A program made the position numbers and the translations under genes. A DNA stretch of 64,000 nt from DAHUZJ01 sp050743865 (lineage in GTDB: Bacteria; Actinomycetota; Acidimicrobiia; Acidimicrobiales; RAAP-2), in assembly GCA_050743865.1 (NCBI GenBank), contig JBOGGE010000002.1:10906-74905 (forward strand). The letters run 5' to 3'. Numbering within the stretch: the first letter of the stretch is position 1; every line of letters begins with the position of its first letter. A model generated the notes under the pieces. That model did no database searches. It saw only the letters and a program-made list of their open reading frames with translations, and had not been told where the DNA came from. Shown in pieces: positions 43,184 to 52,479 of the stretch.

Positions 43184-46100
43184 CGATGCCGTCCGGCATT
43201 CCACTCCGACTCGGGCTCTCGTGCGTGCACAGGTTGGTGCTCGGGCCGGGGCTCCGGCTCCCGGGCTCTGCCGTCCTCGGGCTCGCGGTCACGCGCATGC
43301 TCAGTCTCCGGCCGGGGCTCCGGCTCCCGGGCTCTGCCGTCCTTGGGCTCGGGTTCGCGGTCACGCGCATGCTGGGGCTCCCGGTCACGCCCATGCCCGG
43401 GCCCGGGCTGGTGGTCACGCTCATGCCCGTGCTCCGGCTGGTGGTCGCCAGCGTGGCGCCTTCGGATCGCTCGCCGCCGGCCCGGGCGCTCCCCGGGCGC
43501 CGTCGTGCCCCGGTCGCCGGACCGGTGCCTGCGGGAAGCCTTCACCCCTGCCGCCGGCGGCGGATGCCCAGCAACACCGTCGCCGCTTGGTTCCTGACCG
43601 GTGGGCCCTTCCACTCCGACATCGGAAGACGGCCCGGTGCCGGCACCGTCTCCGGCGGCGATGTCGATCCCCGTGGAGGCTGCCGCGGCGACGACCAGGT
43701 CGGGTGGTGCCGGCTCGGGGACGGACTGGGCGGGGACGGACTGGGCGGTGACGGCCGGTGCCGGCACGAGCAGTCCCTGGTCGACCCGGTCAGGCAGCGC
43801 CGGATCAAGAAGCAGGCTCCGGCGACGGGCACGGCGGGGCTCGGACCGGCGAAACAGTGACCGCACCGGGCGCCACCACCAGTCGAGCCAGCGTCGGCGC
43901 CCGAGCAGGGCAGCCACCACGGCCAACCAGACGCCCATCTCGACCAGCACGGCCAGCGGGTCGAGCAGCGACCCCCGGAAACGCAGGACCGCCGGACCGG
44001 CCGGGACGTCGCGGAACTGCGCCGCCCAGCCGTAGGCCGGCTGCCTTCGTGCCGCCTGCCCGCCGACCGCCAAACCCCAACTCCCGCCGGGCGCGTACGA
44101 CGAGAGCACCGTCCCGCCTGCCACCGCTCCCCGGTAGGTGCGGGAACCCGGGTCGCCCGGCAGCGCCCGCCGCCAGCCGGCGACGTCGGCCGCCGTCGGC
44201 TGCACGGCCCGGGTCGGCGCCGGTCCACCCAGCCCGGCCCGCCGGACCGCCCGCTCCGGCACGAAGTCGGTGTTCTCGAACACCTGGTACCCCCCGGCGC
44301 TCGTCGGCTCCTGGAGGAGGTCCTCCTGGTTGACGAGCGCCCGGACCAGGCCGGCCGGTGCCGGTACCACCAGCGACGGCTGGCCCCCTGTGACGTCGGG
44401 CGCCAGGCCGTCCACCATCACCACGTAGCGAACCGACGCCACGGACAGCAGCCGGCCGAGGCGCACCGTACGACTCTGGAGGGCGAGGTTCACGTCCCGG
44501 CTCAGCACGCTGGCCGGTCCCGGCGACGCCGGCATCCACAGATCGGTGGCGTCGGGCAGCCCCCCGTCGGTGGTGGCGTAGGCCAGCTGGGGCCCATCCG
44601 GCCAGGAGCCGGTCGGGAGCACGGCGGGCGCGCCGAGCCACAGCACCCGGTAACCGCCGGCGGACGCCGATGTCGTGGCGGCCAGGGACGCCAGCGGCTG
44701 GGCGTACCCGGTCCCCGGCACGTTCCACCGGCCGCTGGCGGCTGATGCCACGACGGGAAGCAGTCCCACGGCGGCAGCGGCCACCGCGGCGGCGGCGGCC
44801 GCCTGCCGCCAACCGAAGGCATAGCCGGACAGGTCGGTCTCGAACGCCGCCACGCCGATACCGATGCACGAGGCGACGGCGACCGCGGCCGGCGCCAGCA
44901 CCACGTCGACCGACGGGACGAACGATCCCGACCACCCACGGGACGAGACGAGCGCCAGCAGCCATCCGCACCCGGCGACCGCCCACAGGCGGCCGGCCCA
45001 TGCCAGCCGGGCCTGGCGGGCGGCCAGGAGGGGGAAGACGGCAGCAGCGAGGAGGAGCCAGCTGAGCGCCGACGAGCCGACCGGCCCGACGGCGAACCGC
45101 AGGAGCTGGCTCCATCCGGTGGCGGCAGAGGGCGGCGACGCCATCCCGAGCACCGAGAGGGCGCCCTGCCCGGCGGCCAGCGTGCCCACCAGCCACGGCG
45201 CGCACAGCACCGCGGTCAGGACGGTGGCGCCGCAGGCCGCTCCCAGCGACCGCAGCCCGGCTCGCCAGTCGGCCACCACCAGGCAGCCCAGGGCCAGGCC
45301 GACCCCGCACATCACCACCATGACCGAAGTGGCGGGGGCCAGCGCGACCGCCGCCGTCTCCACTGCCCCCAGGGTGACGATCTGCCCGGGGAGGGTCGAC
45401 CTCCATCCGCCCGGCGGTCCCGCCCCGCCGAAGGGAGCCCGCCCGCTGGCCCGGGCCAGCCGGGCCAGGATCCAGGGGGCGGCGGCATAGGCCACGAGGC
45501 CGTCCCAGCGGCCGCGGGCCAGGGCGTCGTAGGGCAGGGCGAGGCCGAGGTAGCCCAGGGCGCCGGCCAGCCGTGCCCGAGGGGAGTCGAAACGCCCGAG
45601 CAAGCGGGACACCCCCCACGCGCCGACCGGCAGGCTGGCCAGCACCAGCACCTTTTGCAGCTGCCCCATGTGACCGAGCAGGACGGTGCCGAGCACCCCG
45701 AGGACGGCGAAGCCGGGGCTGGCCGGAGCGGTGGTGCCGACACCGGCCGGCTGCCACGCCGACACCAGGTGATGCCAGGTGCCGGTCCAGCTGAGGAAGG
45801 GGAGGTACTGGCCGACCAGGGGCAACCTCCCGCCGAACAGGTGCCGGGTCCCGGTGAACAGCACGACCACGGCCACCCCCCACACCAGGAGGCGGGAGCG
45901 CCGGCTACCGAGCACCTGGCGCGGGATGCGCCGCCCGAGCCGGTCGCGCCCGGAGCGCCGACCCAGGTCGTCGAGCTCGTCGAAGTCGGCGTCCTCGGAG
46001 AACGCAGACCCGACGCTGCCGGTGAGCACGGGCGCCAGCCCCTCGGCCGCCCCGGCGGCCACCTGCGCTGCCGACGGCCGCACCCCGTGGGCCACCTCGA

Positions 46101-47190
46101 AACCCTGGTGGGCCAGCCGGGAGGCGTACGTTGACAGGCGGGCGCTGCCGTGCAGCTGCAGCGCCTGCACGTCCCGATCGGAAAGGATCCGGCGGCGGCG
46201 CAGCGCCGCCCGGCGGCGCCGCAGCTCACCCGCCCGCCGGGCGTTCCACTTCCAGGCGTCGACGACCGCTCTCGCCCGACACCGATCGCCGACGGCGAGC
46301 GACGCCACCAGCTCTCCCACGGCAAGCAGCAGGGTCAGCGGAAGAACCCTGACCAGGCTCGTCCCGGAGGTGCAGGTGAGGAGCGCCCTCAACTCGTGCC
46401 GGCGCTGCAGCGCCTGCAGCGTTGGCACGGAGCTCGCCGGCCCCGGCGAGAACGATCGGGCCCCTCCGGCGAGCGCCTCTAAGTGGCGCACCCGAGCCGC
46501 CGGGGCGACCACCACCCGGGCCCCGGCCACGTGGGCCCGCCAGCACAGGTCGAGATCCTCGCCCATGGCCTTCATGGCGGCGTCGTAGCCGCCAAGCTCC
46601 CGGAACAGGTCGGTCCGCACCAGGGTGAACCCGCCTGGCGCCACGAAGACGTCGATCACTGCGTCGTGCTGGCCGTGGTCGACCTCGCCGGGCTGCACCC
46701 GCTCCACGACGGCACCGGTTCGATCGGCGTGCAGGCCGACGTGCAGGAGGACCGACGGCTCGTCCCAGCGCACCATCTTGGGGCTCACGATCCCGGCGTT
46801 GGATCGGAACGACTCCTCGACCATCAGGTGGACGGCGTGGGGGTCAGGGGCGCAGTCGTCGTGGCACAGCAGGAAGAAGGCAGCGCCCTCCACCATGTCG
46901 ATTGCCTCGTTCACCGCCGCCCCGAACCCGAGGTCGCCAGGCAGCCGCCGGACGTAGGCGCCCGGCAGGACGTGGGCGATGCGCTCAGTGGGATCGTCGG
47001 AACCGCCGGCCACCAGGACCAGCACCGAAAGATCGGCGTAGTCTTGGGCGGCCAGCGCGGCCAGAGCCTCGTCCAGCCACGGGCCCGGGTCGCGAGTCGC
47101 CATGATGGCGACGACCGGCGGAACCCGCGGCCCCTCCTCCGGCACCGGTGCCGAAACTTCCGGCGCCCGCGCCTCAACCGCGCCAGCCAT
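43180..47190 (-). CDS. Giant GT2 glycosyltransferase fused to a GT-C-like membrane region
   Basis: A 1336-residue protein. Residues about 25-300 are a GT2 glycosyltransferase (VVAIMATRDPGPWLDEAL, FFLLCHDDCAPDPHAV, LGGYDAAMKAMGEDLDLCWRA). The middle, about 300-1010, has a dozen or more spans resembling polytopic sugar transferases. An extracytoplasmic part (about 810-1040) and one more anchor follow. The last 200 residues are a charged tail of Glu/Arg/His/Pro repeats. ATG 47190 is preferred over longer frames because the conserved fold starts soon after; TAGCCT lies 10 bases upstream. Likely extends or flips an envelope glycan; donor unknown. Confidence 0.8.
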   Translation of the reverse strand: MAGAVEARAPEVSAPVPEEGPRVPPVVAIMATRDPGPWLDEALAALAAQDYADLSVLVLVAGGSDDPTERIAHVLPGAYVRRLPGDLGFGAAVNEAIDMVEGAAFFLLCHDDCAPDPHAVHLMVEESFRSNAGIVSPKMVRWDEPSVLLHVGLHADRTGAVVERVQPGEVDHGQHDAVIDVFVAPGGFTLVRTDLFRELGGYDAAMKAMGEDLDLCWRAHVAGARVVVAPAARVRHLEALAGGARSFSPGPASSVPTLQALQRRHELRALLTCTSGTSLVRVLPLTLLLAVGELVASLAVGDRCRARAVVDAWKWNARRAGELRRRRAALRRRRILSDRDVQALQLHGSARLSTYASRLAHQGFEVAHGVRPSAAQVAAGAAEGLAPVLTGSVGSAFSEDADFDELDDLGRRSGRDRLGRRIPRQVLGSRRSRLLVWGVAVVVLFTGTRHLFGGRLPLVGQYLPFLSWTGTWHHLVSAWQPAGVGTTAPASPGFAVLGVLGTVLLGHMGQLQKVLVLASLPVGAWGVSRLLGRFDSPRARLAGALGYLGLALPYDALARGRWDGLVAYAAAPWILARLARASGRAPFGGAGPPGGWRSTLPGQIVTLGAVETAAVALAPATSVMVVMCGVGLALGCLVVADWRAGLRSLGAACGATVLTAVLCAPWLVGTLAAGQGALSVLGMASPPSAATGWSQLLRFAVGPVGSSALSWLLLAAAVFPLLAARQARLAWAGRLWAVAGCGWLLALVSSRGWSGSFVPSVDVVLAPAAVAVASCIGIGVAAFETDLSGYAFGWRQAAAAAAVAAAAVGLLPVVASAASGRWNVPGTGYAQPLASLAATTSASAGGYRVLWLGAPAVLPTGSWPDGPQLAYATTDGGLPDATDLWMPASPGPASVLSRDVNLALQSRTVRLGRLLSVASVRYVVMVDGLAPDVTGGQPSLVVPAPAGLVRALVNQEDLLQEPTSAGGYQVFENTDFVPERAVRRAGLGGPAPTRAVQPTAADVAGWRRALPGDPGSRTYRGAVAGGTVLSSYAPGGSWGLAVGGQAARRQPAYGWAAQFRDVPAGPAVLRFRGSLLDPLAVLVEMGVWLAVVAALLGRRRWLDWWWRPVRSLFRRSEPRRARRRSLLLDPALPDRVDQGLLVPAPAVTAQSVPAQSVPEPAPPDLVVAAAASTGIDIAAGDGAGTGPSSDVGVEGPTGQEPSGDGVAGHPPPAAGVKASRRHRSGDRGTTAPGERPGRRRAIRRRHAGDHQPEHGHERDHQPGPGHGRDREPQHARDREPEPKDGRAREPEPRPETEHARDREPEDGRAREPEPRPEHQPVHAREPESEWNAGRHR
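43245..43372. repeat. Two long direct repeats in the tail of the GT2/GT-C gene
   Basis: A segment of about 57-63 bp occurs twice in near-identical form (about 43245-43301 and 43310-43372), encoding EHARDREPEDGRAREPEPRP-like charged repeats. Confidence 0.7.
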
Positions 47191-47289
47191 CAGGAAGCGC
47201 AGGCTATCCGTTCGTGCCACCGTGGTCCCGGGCGGCCCCCTCGCCCGGTCGTGCGCCGGGGCCTGACGAGGTCTCTTCCGGCCGGGTGC

Positions 47290-47318
47290 TTGCAACTGTC
47301 TACGTAGTGAGATACATT
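47290..47318 (+). promoter_or_regulatory. Promoter of the small helical protein gene
   Basis: TTGCAA (47290-47295), 17 bases, TACATT (47313-47318). A ctacgtag palindrome (47300-47307) lies in the spacer. A leader of about 60 bases leads to AGGAAGGAG and GTG 47387. Confidence 0.45.
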
Positions 47319-47386
47319 TGGCTATCAGCCACCGGCGGGTCGGCCGGCCCGGACGGACGGGCCCGGCACCCAGGAAGGAGCCGACC

Positions 47387-47785
47387 GTGCCAGATTTCGA
47401 GGACGTCAGGAACGAGGTGCTGGCCCGGGCCCGCGACACCGCCTTCGTGGCCGTCGGCCTCGGGATCCTCGGGATCCAGCGAGCCGGCGTGCAGCGGCAC
47501 CACTTGGGAAAGAAGCTGGCCGCCAACCTCGACCTCGATCGCGACCTCGACGAGCGGCTGGCCGAGCTGCGGGCGGTAGTCGCTGCCGGCGCCCACCAGG
47601 TCGAGGAACTGTTCGGGGAAGCGGCCAAGCTGGTGGGAGACGGCGCCGGGCTGGTCGGGACCACCCTCCGCCCAATCGAAGAGCAGCTGCCCGGCGCCGC
47701 CCGGGATCTGGCCGGGCGGGCCTTCGACCAGGCCCGGCAGGCAAGGGATCAGCTAATGAAGCTCGTCGGCGGGTCGACCGGCTGA
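47387..47785 (+). CDS. Small amphipathic helical protein, unknown function
   Basis: A 132-residue, almost fully helical protein, divergent from the GT2 gene. GTG 47387 follows a strong RBS (AGGAAGGAG, 47372-47380). The sequence begins VPDFEDVRNEVLARARDTAFVAVGLGILGIQRAGVQR and continues with long amphipathic helices (RAVVAAGAHQVEEL, ARDLAGRAFDQARQARDQL). The pattern recalls phasin or heparin-binding-haemagglutinin-like surface or granule proteins, but no family can be claimed. It has its own promoter. Confidence 0.65.
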   Translation: MPDFEDVRNEVLARARDTAFVAVGLGILGIQRAGVQRHHLGKKLAANLDLDRDLDERLAELRAVVAAGAHQVEELFGEAAKLVGDGAGLVGTTLRPIEEQLPGAARDLAGRAFDQARQARDQLMKLVGGSTG

Positions 47786-47797
47786 CCACCGGCCCCG

Positions 47798-47907
47798 GGG
47801 TCGTCGGGCCACCGGGCCACCGGGTCGTCGGGCCACCGGGTCGTCGGGCCACCGGCCCCGGACCACTGGGTCGTCAGGCCACCGGGTCACCGGGTCACCG
47901 GGCCACC
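47798..47907. repeat. Intergenic array of 16-bp and 8-bp units between convergent genes
   Basis: Units resembling gggtcgtcgggccacc start at 47798, 47822, 47838 and 47868, interspersed with 8-base gggccacc/gggtcacc modules. The array lies between the tails of two convergent genes. Confidence 0.8.
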
Positions 47908-47918
47908 CCCACCGCGCC

Positions 47919-48815
47919 CTACCCGTCCGCCGCCTCCCATTGGGCGAGGACGTCCCGCAAAGTGTCGTCCAGCGCGATCTCCGGCTTCCACCCGGTCGCC
48001 GCCTCCAACCGGGCCGGGTCACCGGCAAGGACTGGGACGTCGACCGGCCGCACCAGGTCGGGATCGGTCACCAGCTCGACATCGACGCCGGCCAGCATGC
48101 ACAGGCGCGCCGCGATGTCGGCGATCGCCACCTCCCGGCCGGAGCAGACGTTGAACACGGTCCCCGGCTCGGCCCGCTCGACCAGCAGGCGGTAGGCCCG
48201 CACCACGTCGCGGACGTCGGTGAAGTCGCGCCGGGTGGTGAGCGTCCCCACCCGGAGCGAAGGCGCCCCCGTGCGGCGGGCCTCGACGATGCGACGGGCC
48301 AGGGCGGCCACGGCGAAGGTCGGCGCCTGGCGCGGCCCCACGTGGTTGAACGGCCGGACCACGATCACCGGCTGGCCGTAGCCCCGCCACGCTTGGAGCG
48401 CCACCTGCTCGGCCGCCGCCTTGCTCGCCGCGTACGGCGTTGCCGGCGCCACCGGCGACCCCTCGGCGAGCGGGAGGTCGGCCGGGGAGACGACACCGTA
48501 GACCTCCGCCGAGCTGACCACCACGACGGTCGGCGACGCGTCCAGGCCGCGGGCCGCCGCCAGCACGGCGGCGGTGCCGAGGACGTTGACCCGCAGCACC
48601 TCGGCCGGCATCCGCCACGAGTCGCCGACGTGGGTGCGGGCGGCCAGGTGGTAGATGGCGTCAGGGGCGGCGGCGGCCACCACGGGGTCCAGTGCCGCCT
48701 GGTCGGCGACGTCGGTCTCGATGTCGACGGCCACGACCTCGTCGCCCGACGCTTCGAGGTGCTCGGCCAGCCAACCGCCGACGAAGCCCCGGCCACCGGT
48801 GATCAGCGCCCGCAC
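47919..48815 (-). CDS. NAD(P)-dependent sugar epimerase/reductase, GDP-6-deoxy-hexulose reductase-like
   Basis: A 298-residue extended short-chain dehydrogenase. The nucleotide motif GGRGFVGGWLAEHL, the catalytic YAASK (Tyr-x3-Lys) with the preceding VVVSSAEVYG, and the substrate region RPFNHVGPRQAPTF with RRDFTDVRDVVRAY closely resemble GDP-6-deoxy-D-lyxo-4-hexulose reductase (Rmd); GDP-mannose 4,6-dehydratase is the next possibility. GTG 48815 lies 6 bases after TAGGGT. It lies 26 bases downstream of three glycosyltransferases on the same strand and probably makes a deoxy sugar for them. Confidence 0.85.
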   Translation of the reverse strand: MRALITGGRGFVGGWLAEHLEASGDEVVAVDIETDVADQAALDPVVAAAAPDAIYHLAARTHVGDSWRMPAEVLRVNVLGTAAVLAAARGLDASPTVVVVSSAEVYGVVSPADLPLAEGSPVAPATPYAASKAAAEQVALQAWRGYGQPVIVVRPFNHVGPRQAPTFAVAALARRIVEARRTGAPSLRVGTLTTRRDFTDVRDVVRAYRLLVERAEPGTVFNVCSGREVAIADIAARLCMLAGVDVELVTDPDLVRPVDVPVLAGDPARLEAATGWKPEIALDDTLRDVLAQWEAADG

Positions 48816-48827
48816 TGCAGCACCCTA
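48816..48827 (-). promoter_or_regulatory. Leaderless promoter of the Rmd-like gene
   Basis: TAGGGT (48827-48822 on the minus strand), 6 bases, GTG 48815. Same hexamer and spacing as the AhpD-like gene at 30177. Confidence 0.5.
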
Positions 48828-48841
48828 CCGTCGGCCTCCGC

Positions 48842-49993
48842 TCATCCCCCGGCGGCCATCCGGTAGGCGTCGACGTGACGCGCCGCACTGGCACCCCAGG
48901 TGCACCCGGCGGCCACCTCCAGTCCCAGCCGCCGACGTTCGGCCACCGCCGGGTCGGTCACCCCCGCCGACAGCACCTCGTCGATGGCGCTCGCCAGGTC
49001 GGCCGCGTCGCCCGGCCGCACGGTGAGGGCGGCGGGACCCGCCAGCTCGGCCATGGCGGTCCCGGTGGTCGTGACCAGCGGGGCGCCGCAGGCCAGCGCC
49101 TCGAGCGCCGGCAGCCCGAACCCCTCGGCCAGCGACGGGTAGGCGACCACCGCCGCCTGCCGCAGCAACCCGGGGACGGCGTCGTCGGGCACGTACCCGG
49201 TGCGCAGCACCCGGCGCCGGGCGGGGCCGACCGACGCCAGCGCCCGGTCGACCTCGTGGCCGCCCCACCCGTCCCGCCCGGCGATCACCAGCATGGCATC
49301 GGGATGGGCGTCGGCCACCCGACCGAAGGCCGACACCAGGCCCGGGACGTCCTTGCGCGGTTCGACGGTCCCGACGAAGAGGATGTAGGGCCGCCCCGGC
49401 TCCAATCCCAGTCGGCGCAGCGTGCCCTCGTCGGCTCCCGGCACCGGCGCCTGCGGCGCAAAGCGGGAGTGGTCGACCCCGTGGGGCGCCACCACCAGCG
49501 GTGCCTCGACCGGGCAGAAGTGGCGGAGGCGCTCGGCGGTGGTGGCGCTGACACACACGATCACCGCCGCCCGGCGGGCCGCCACCCGGATCGCCCGGCG
49601 GAACACCACGACCTTGGACCGCTCGTGCCACTCGGGGTGGTCGAAGAACGTGCAGTCGTGCACGGTCACCACCACCGGCGCCCGGGACCGCTCGGGCATG
49701 GTGTAGTGCGGGCCGTGGTGCACGGCCACCCCGGCCGCCCGAAGGACGCGGGGCAGGACGAGCTGCTCCCATCCGAGGCGCACCGGGCGGGCCGCCGGCG
49801 CGGCGGCCACCACACTTCCGGCGTCCTTCCACCGCCCGGCGTCGTCTCGGCGGGCGACCGCCACCAGGTCGAGGTCGTGGCGCCGGGCCAGGGCGGCCGC
49901 CAGCTCGAGGGTGTACCGGCCGGCGCCGGCGGGAGATACGGGCACCGCGCTCACGTCCAGCGAGACCCGCAGCCGGGCGCCGCTCCCGGTCAC
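48842..49993 (-). CDS. GT4 family glycosyltransferase
   Basis: A 383-residue retaining glycosyltransferase with GT-B fold. The N-terminal domain includes SPAGAGRYTLELAAAL and VHHGPHYTMP. The C-terminal nucleotide-sugar domain has FVGTVEPRKDVPGLV and the EGFGLPALEALACG signature with the catalytic Glu. GTG 49993 overlaps the stop of the upstream glycosyltransferase (GTGA). It is the last of three consecutive GT4 genes and resembles mannosyl or rhamnosyl transferases of polysaccharide clusters. Donor and acceptor are unknown. Confidence 0.9.
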   Translation of the reverse strand: MTGSGARLRVSLDVSAVPVSPAGAGRYTLELAAALARRHDLDLVAVARRDDAGRWKDAGSVVAAAPAARPVRLGWEQLVLPRVLRAAGVAVHHGPHYTMPERSRAPVVVTVHDCTFFDHPEWHERSKVVVFRRAIRVAARRAAVIVCVSATTAERLRHFCPVEAPLVVAPHGVDHSRFAPQAPVPGADEGTLRRLGLEPGRPYILFVGTVEPRKDVPGLVSAFGRVADAHPDAMLVIAGRDGWGGHEVDRALASVGPARRRVLRTGYVPDDAVPGLLRQAAVVAYPSLAEGFGLPALEALACGAPLVTTTGTAMAELAGPAALTVRPGDAADLASAIDEVLSAGVTDPAVAERRRLGLEVAAGCTWGASAARHVDAYRMAAGG

Positions 49994-51204
49994 GCCAGCG
50001 ACTCCCAGAGGGCGAGGTGGGCGCGGGCGGCGCGGCGCCACGTCATCGGGCGCACCCAGGCTTGACCGCGCTCGACCAGGTCGGCACGCACGGCGTCGTC
50101 GACCGACGCCGCCACCAGCGCCCCGGCGATGGCGTCCACCGACCGGGGGTCGACTCGGAGGGCCGGCCCCGGCTCGCCGTCCAGCGGGTCCGGCTCCTCC
50201 GGCGGGTACCGCCCGCCCGCCGCATACCGCTCACCCGGCGGGTACCGCCCGCCCGGCGCCACGCTCGGCACGCCGGTGCTGGCCACCACCGGCACCCGGC
50301 AGGACATGGCCTCCACCGGCGGGAACCCGAAACCTTCGACCAGCGGCACGTAGGCGAAGACCCGGGCACCCTGGTACAGGGCGGCCAGCACGCCGTCGGG
50401 GACCGGGCCCGTCGCCACCACCCCTTGGGGCACCTCGCCGGCCAGCCCGGCCTCGCCCCAACCGGGCGGGCCGACCACGACCAGGGGCCAGGGCTCGGGG
50501 AGCGATGCCCGGGCGGCGCGGTAGGCGGCGAGCAGCCGGGTGAGGTTCTTGCGCGGCTCCAGGGTGCCGGCGGAGAGGAGGTAGTGGCCGGTGACCCCGA
50601 GGCGCCCCAGGAGCCCCGCCGCTCCGGCGGCATCGCCGGGCGGGAGGTGGTCGGCACCGGGCGGGAGCACGACAACCGAGCCAGCGGCCGCCCCGGCGGC
50701 ACGGATGTCGTCGGCCACCGCCTGCGAGGGGACGGCGAGCACGTCGGCCCGGCGGAGCGCCCGGCCGAGAGCCGCCTCGTGCCACCGGCGGCCGCCGGCC
50801 GTCGTCGCCTCCGGGTACCTGCGCCACGCCACGTCGTGGACGGTCACCACCATGGCCGCCCCCCGGCGTCCCCCGCCCCCCCGGACGGGCCCGGTCCGGC
50901 GCACCGGTGGGGCCGCCAGCGACACGGCGTGGACGGCGTCGTACCCGCCGGGAGCCGACGCCAGGCGGCGGTCCCAGGCCCGGGTGAGGAGGCGGCCGGG
51001 GAGGGGCGACGTCACGACCGGAAGGCCCCAGCGGGCCAGCGGGTCGGGGGCGCCGGCAGGCGGGCGCGACGCGTACAGCTCTACCGGCGGGGCCTTGTCG
51101 TCCGGCCCGCACGACACCAGGCCGTCCAACAGGCTCGACGCGTACCGTCCGATCCCACCGGGCACCCGGCGGCGGAGCTGCTCGACGGCCAGGAGGACCC
51201 TCAC
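49990..51204 (-). CDS. GT4 family glycosyltransferase with GGRYPP insertion
   Basis: A 404-residue GT-B glycosyltransferase (VPGGIGRYASSLLDGL, LSAGTLEPRKNLTRLL, VEGFGFPPVEAMSCRVPV). Between the donor-site loop and the last helices, residues about 310-345 hold an extra segment with GGRYPP/GERYAA/GGRYPP repeats and acidic residues, absent from the flanking paralogues. GTG 51204 overlaps the upstream stop, and the gene's own stop overlaps the next GTG. Specificity unknown. Confidence 0.88.
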   Translation of the reverse strand: MRVLLAVEQLRRRVPGGIGRYASSLLDGLVSCGPDDKAPPVELYASRPPAGAPDPLARWGLPVVTSPLPGRLLTRAWDRRLASAPGGYDAVHAVSLAAPPVRRTGPVRGGGGRRGAAMVVTVHDVAWRRYPEATTAGGRRWHEAALGRALRRADVLAVPSQAVADDIRAAGAAAGSVVVLPPGADHLPPGDAAGAAGLLGRLGVTGHYLLSAGTLEPRKNLTRLLAAYRAARASLPEPWPLVVVGPPGWGEAGLAGEVPQGVVATGPVPDGVLAALYQGARVFAYVPLVEGFGFPPVEAMSCRVPVVASTGVPSVAPGGRYPPGERYAAGGRYPPEEPDPLDGEPGPALRVDPRSVDAIAGALVAASVDDAVRADLVERGQAWVRPMTWRRAARAHLALWESLA

Positions 51205-52325
51205 CCGCCGCCCCGTCCCGCCACGGCGTCCCGGTACAGGCGCTCGAGGCCCTCGGCACAGGCCGCCCACGTGAACCCTTCCACCCGGACCCGGCCCCGG
51301 GCGGACAGGTCGGCGGCCACCGACGGGTCGTCGACCACCCTGGCCAGGGCGCCGGCCAGGGCGCCGGCGTCGCCGACGTCAACCAGCGAGGCGGCGTCGC
51401 CCAGGACCTCGGGCAGGGCGCCGGCCCGGGTGGCCACCACCGGCGTGCCGGCGGCCATCGCCTGCAGCGGTGGGAACCCGAACCCCTCGTAGACCGACGG
51501 GTAGGCCAGCACCGACGCCCCCCCGACCAGCCCGGCCAGCCCTGGCCCGTCCACCCAACCGGTCTGCACGATCCGGCGCCGGGCGGCCGCTTCCTCCACC
51601 GCCCGGGAGAGGTCGGCGCTCCCCCACCCGGGCGGCCCGGCCAGGACCAGCGCCAGGGCCGGCCGGTCGCCGGCCAGCTCGTCGAACGCCCGCACCAGGC
51701 CGGGGAGGTCCTTGCGGGGCTCGGCCGTTCCCACCGCCAGCACGTAGCGGGACGTCCCCGGCGGCAGGACCCGGGCGGCGGCTCCCGGGTCGGCCGGCGG
51801 GAGGGGCGGGACCCCCGAGGGCACGGCCCGGACCCGGGCCGGGTCGACGGAGAAGGCGGCGACGACCTCCTCGGCAATGTGGGACGACGGCGTGTGGACC
51901 CACGCCCCACCGGCCACGGCCCGGCGCACCAGCGAGGGGAACGCCAGGCTCGGCGGGTCGCACAGCTCGGGGTACCGGACCGTCGTCAGGTCGTGCACCG
52001 TCACGACCCGTGCCGCCCGGCGAGCGGGCGGCACCACGAAGTTGGTCCCGTGGACGACGTCGATCGGCCCCACCAGCCACTCGATGGGCGGGATCCCGCT
52101 CCGCCTCCACGCCCAGTGCAGCGGTCGCGCCGGCATCGGCCGGTCCACCACGCCGATCCCCTCCGGCACCTGGCCGGCGAGGCCCCGCCGCCGGCGCCAG
52201 CTCACGGCGAAGGCGGAGGTGACCACCGACGGCCGGCCGGCCAGACCCGCCAGGGCACCGGCACAGAAGGCGCCGACGCCGGTCGGCCGGCCCAGGAGCG
52301 GGGTGGCATCCACCGCCACCCGCAC
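51201..52325 (-). CDS. GT4 family glycosyltransferase, first of three
   Basis: A 374-residue GT-B glycosyltransferase: VDATPLLGRPTGVGAFC at the N-terminus, GPIDVVHGTNFVVPP, VGTAEPRKDLPGLV and YEGFGFPPLQAMAAGTPV. GTG 52325 starts just before the first strand; GTG 52343 in the same frame is also possible and neither has a strong RBS. It overlaps the following glycosyltransferase. A much longer open frame to 54923 is not the gene, since it runs antisense through the serine hydrolase and cofD. Confidence 0.87.
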   Translation of the reverse strand: MRVAVDATPLLGRPTGVGAFCAGALAGLAGRPSVVTSAFAVSWRRRRGLAGQVPEGIGVVDRPMPARPLHWAWRRSGIPPIEWLVGPIDVVHGTNFVVPPARRAARVVTVHDLTTVRYPELCDPPSLAFPSLVRRAVAGGAWVHTPSSHIAEEVVAAFSVDPARVRAVPSGVPPLPPADPGAAARVLPPGTSRYVLAVGTAEPRKDLPGLVRAFDELAGDRPALALVLAGPPGWGSADLSRAVEEAAARRRIVQTGWVDGPGLAGLVGGASVLAYPSVYEGFGFPPLQAMAAGTPVVATRAGALPEVLGDAASLVDVGDAGALAGALARVVDDPSVAADLSARGRVRVEGFTWAACAEGLERLYRDAVAGRGGG

Positions 52326-52479
52326 CAACCCGTGGCTCGTCACCGTTGTCCGGGCATCCGACGGCCCGGCGCTCAGGGCCCCGGCGGCCGCTGGGCGGCG
52401 CGCCGCACGCCGCCGCCGGCCCGCTCCCCTGGCGCGGCCGTCGCCGGGCCCTGCCGTCCCGGGCCGCTCCGATCGGCCG

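Noticed and set aside
43180..47664. Extending the GT2 gene upstream to 47664
   Set aside because: The extra 158 codons overlap the independent plus-strand gene at 47387 and translate to Ser/Arg-rich shadow sequence; ATG 47190 fits the domain start.
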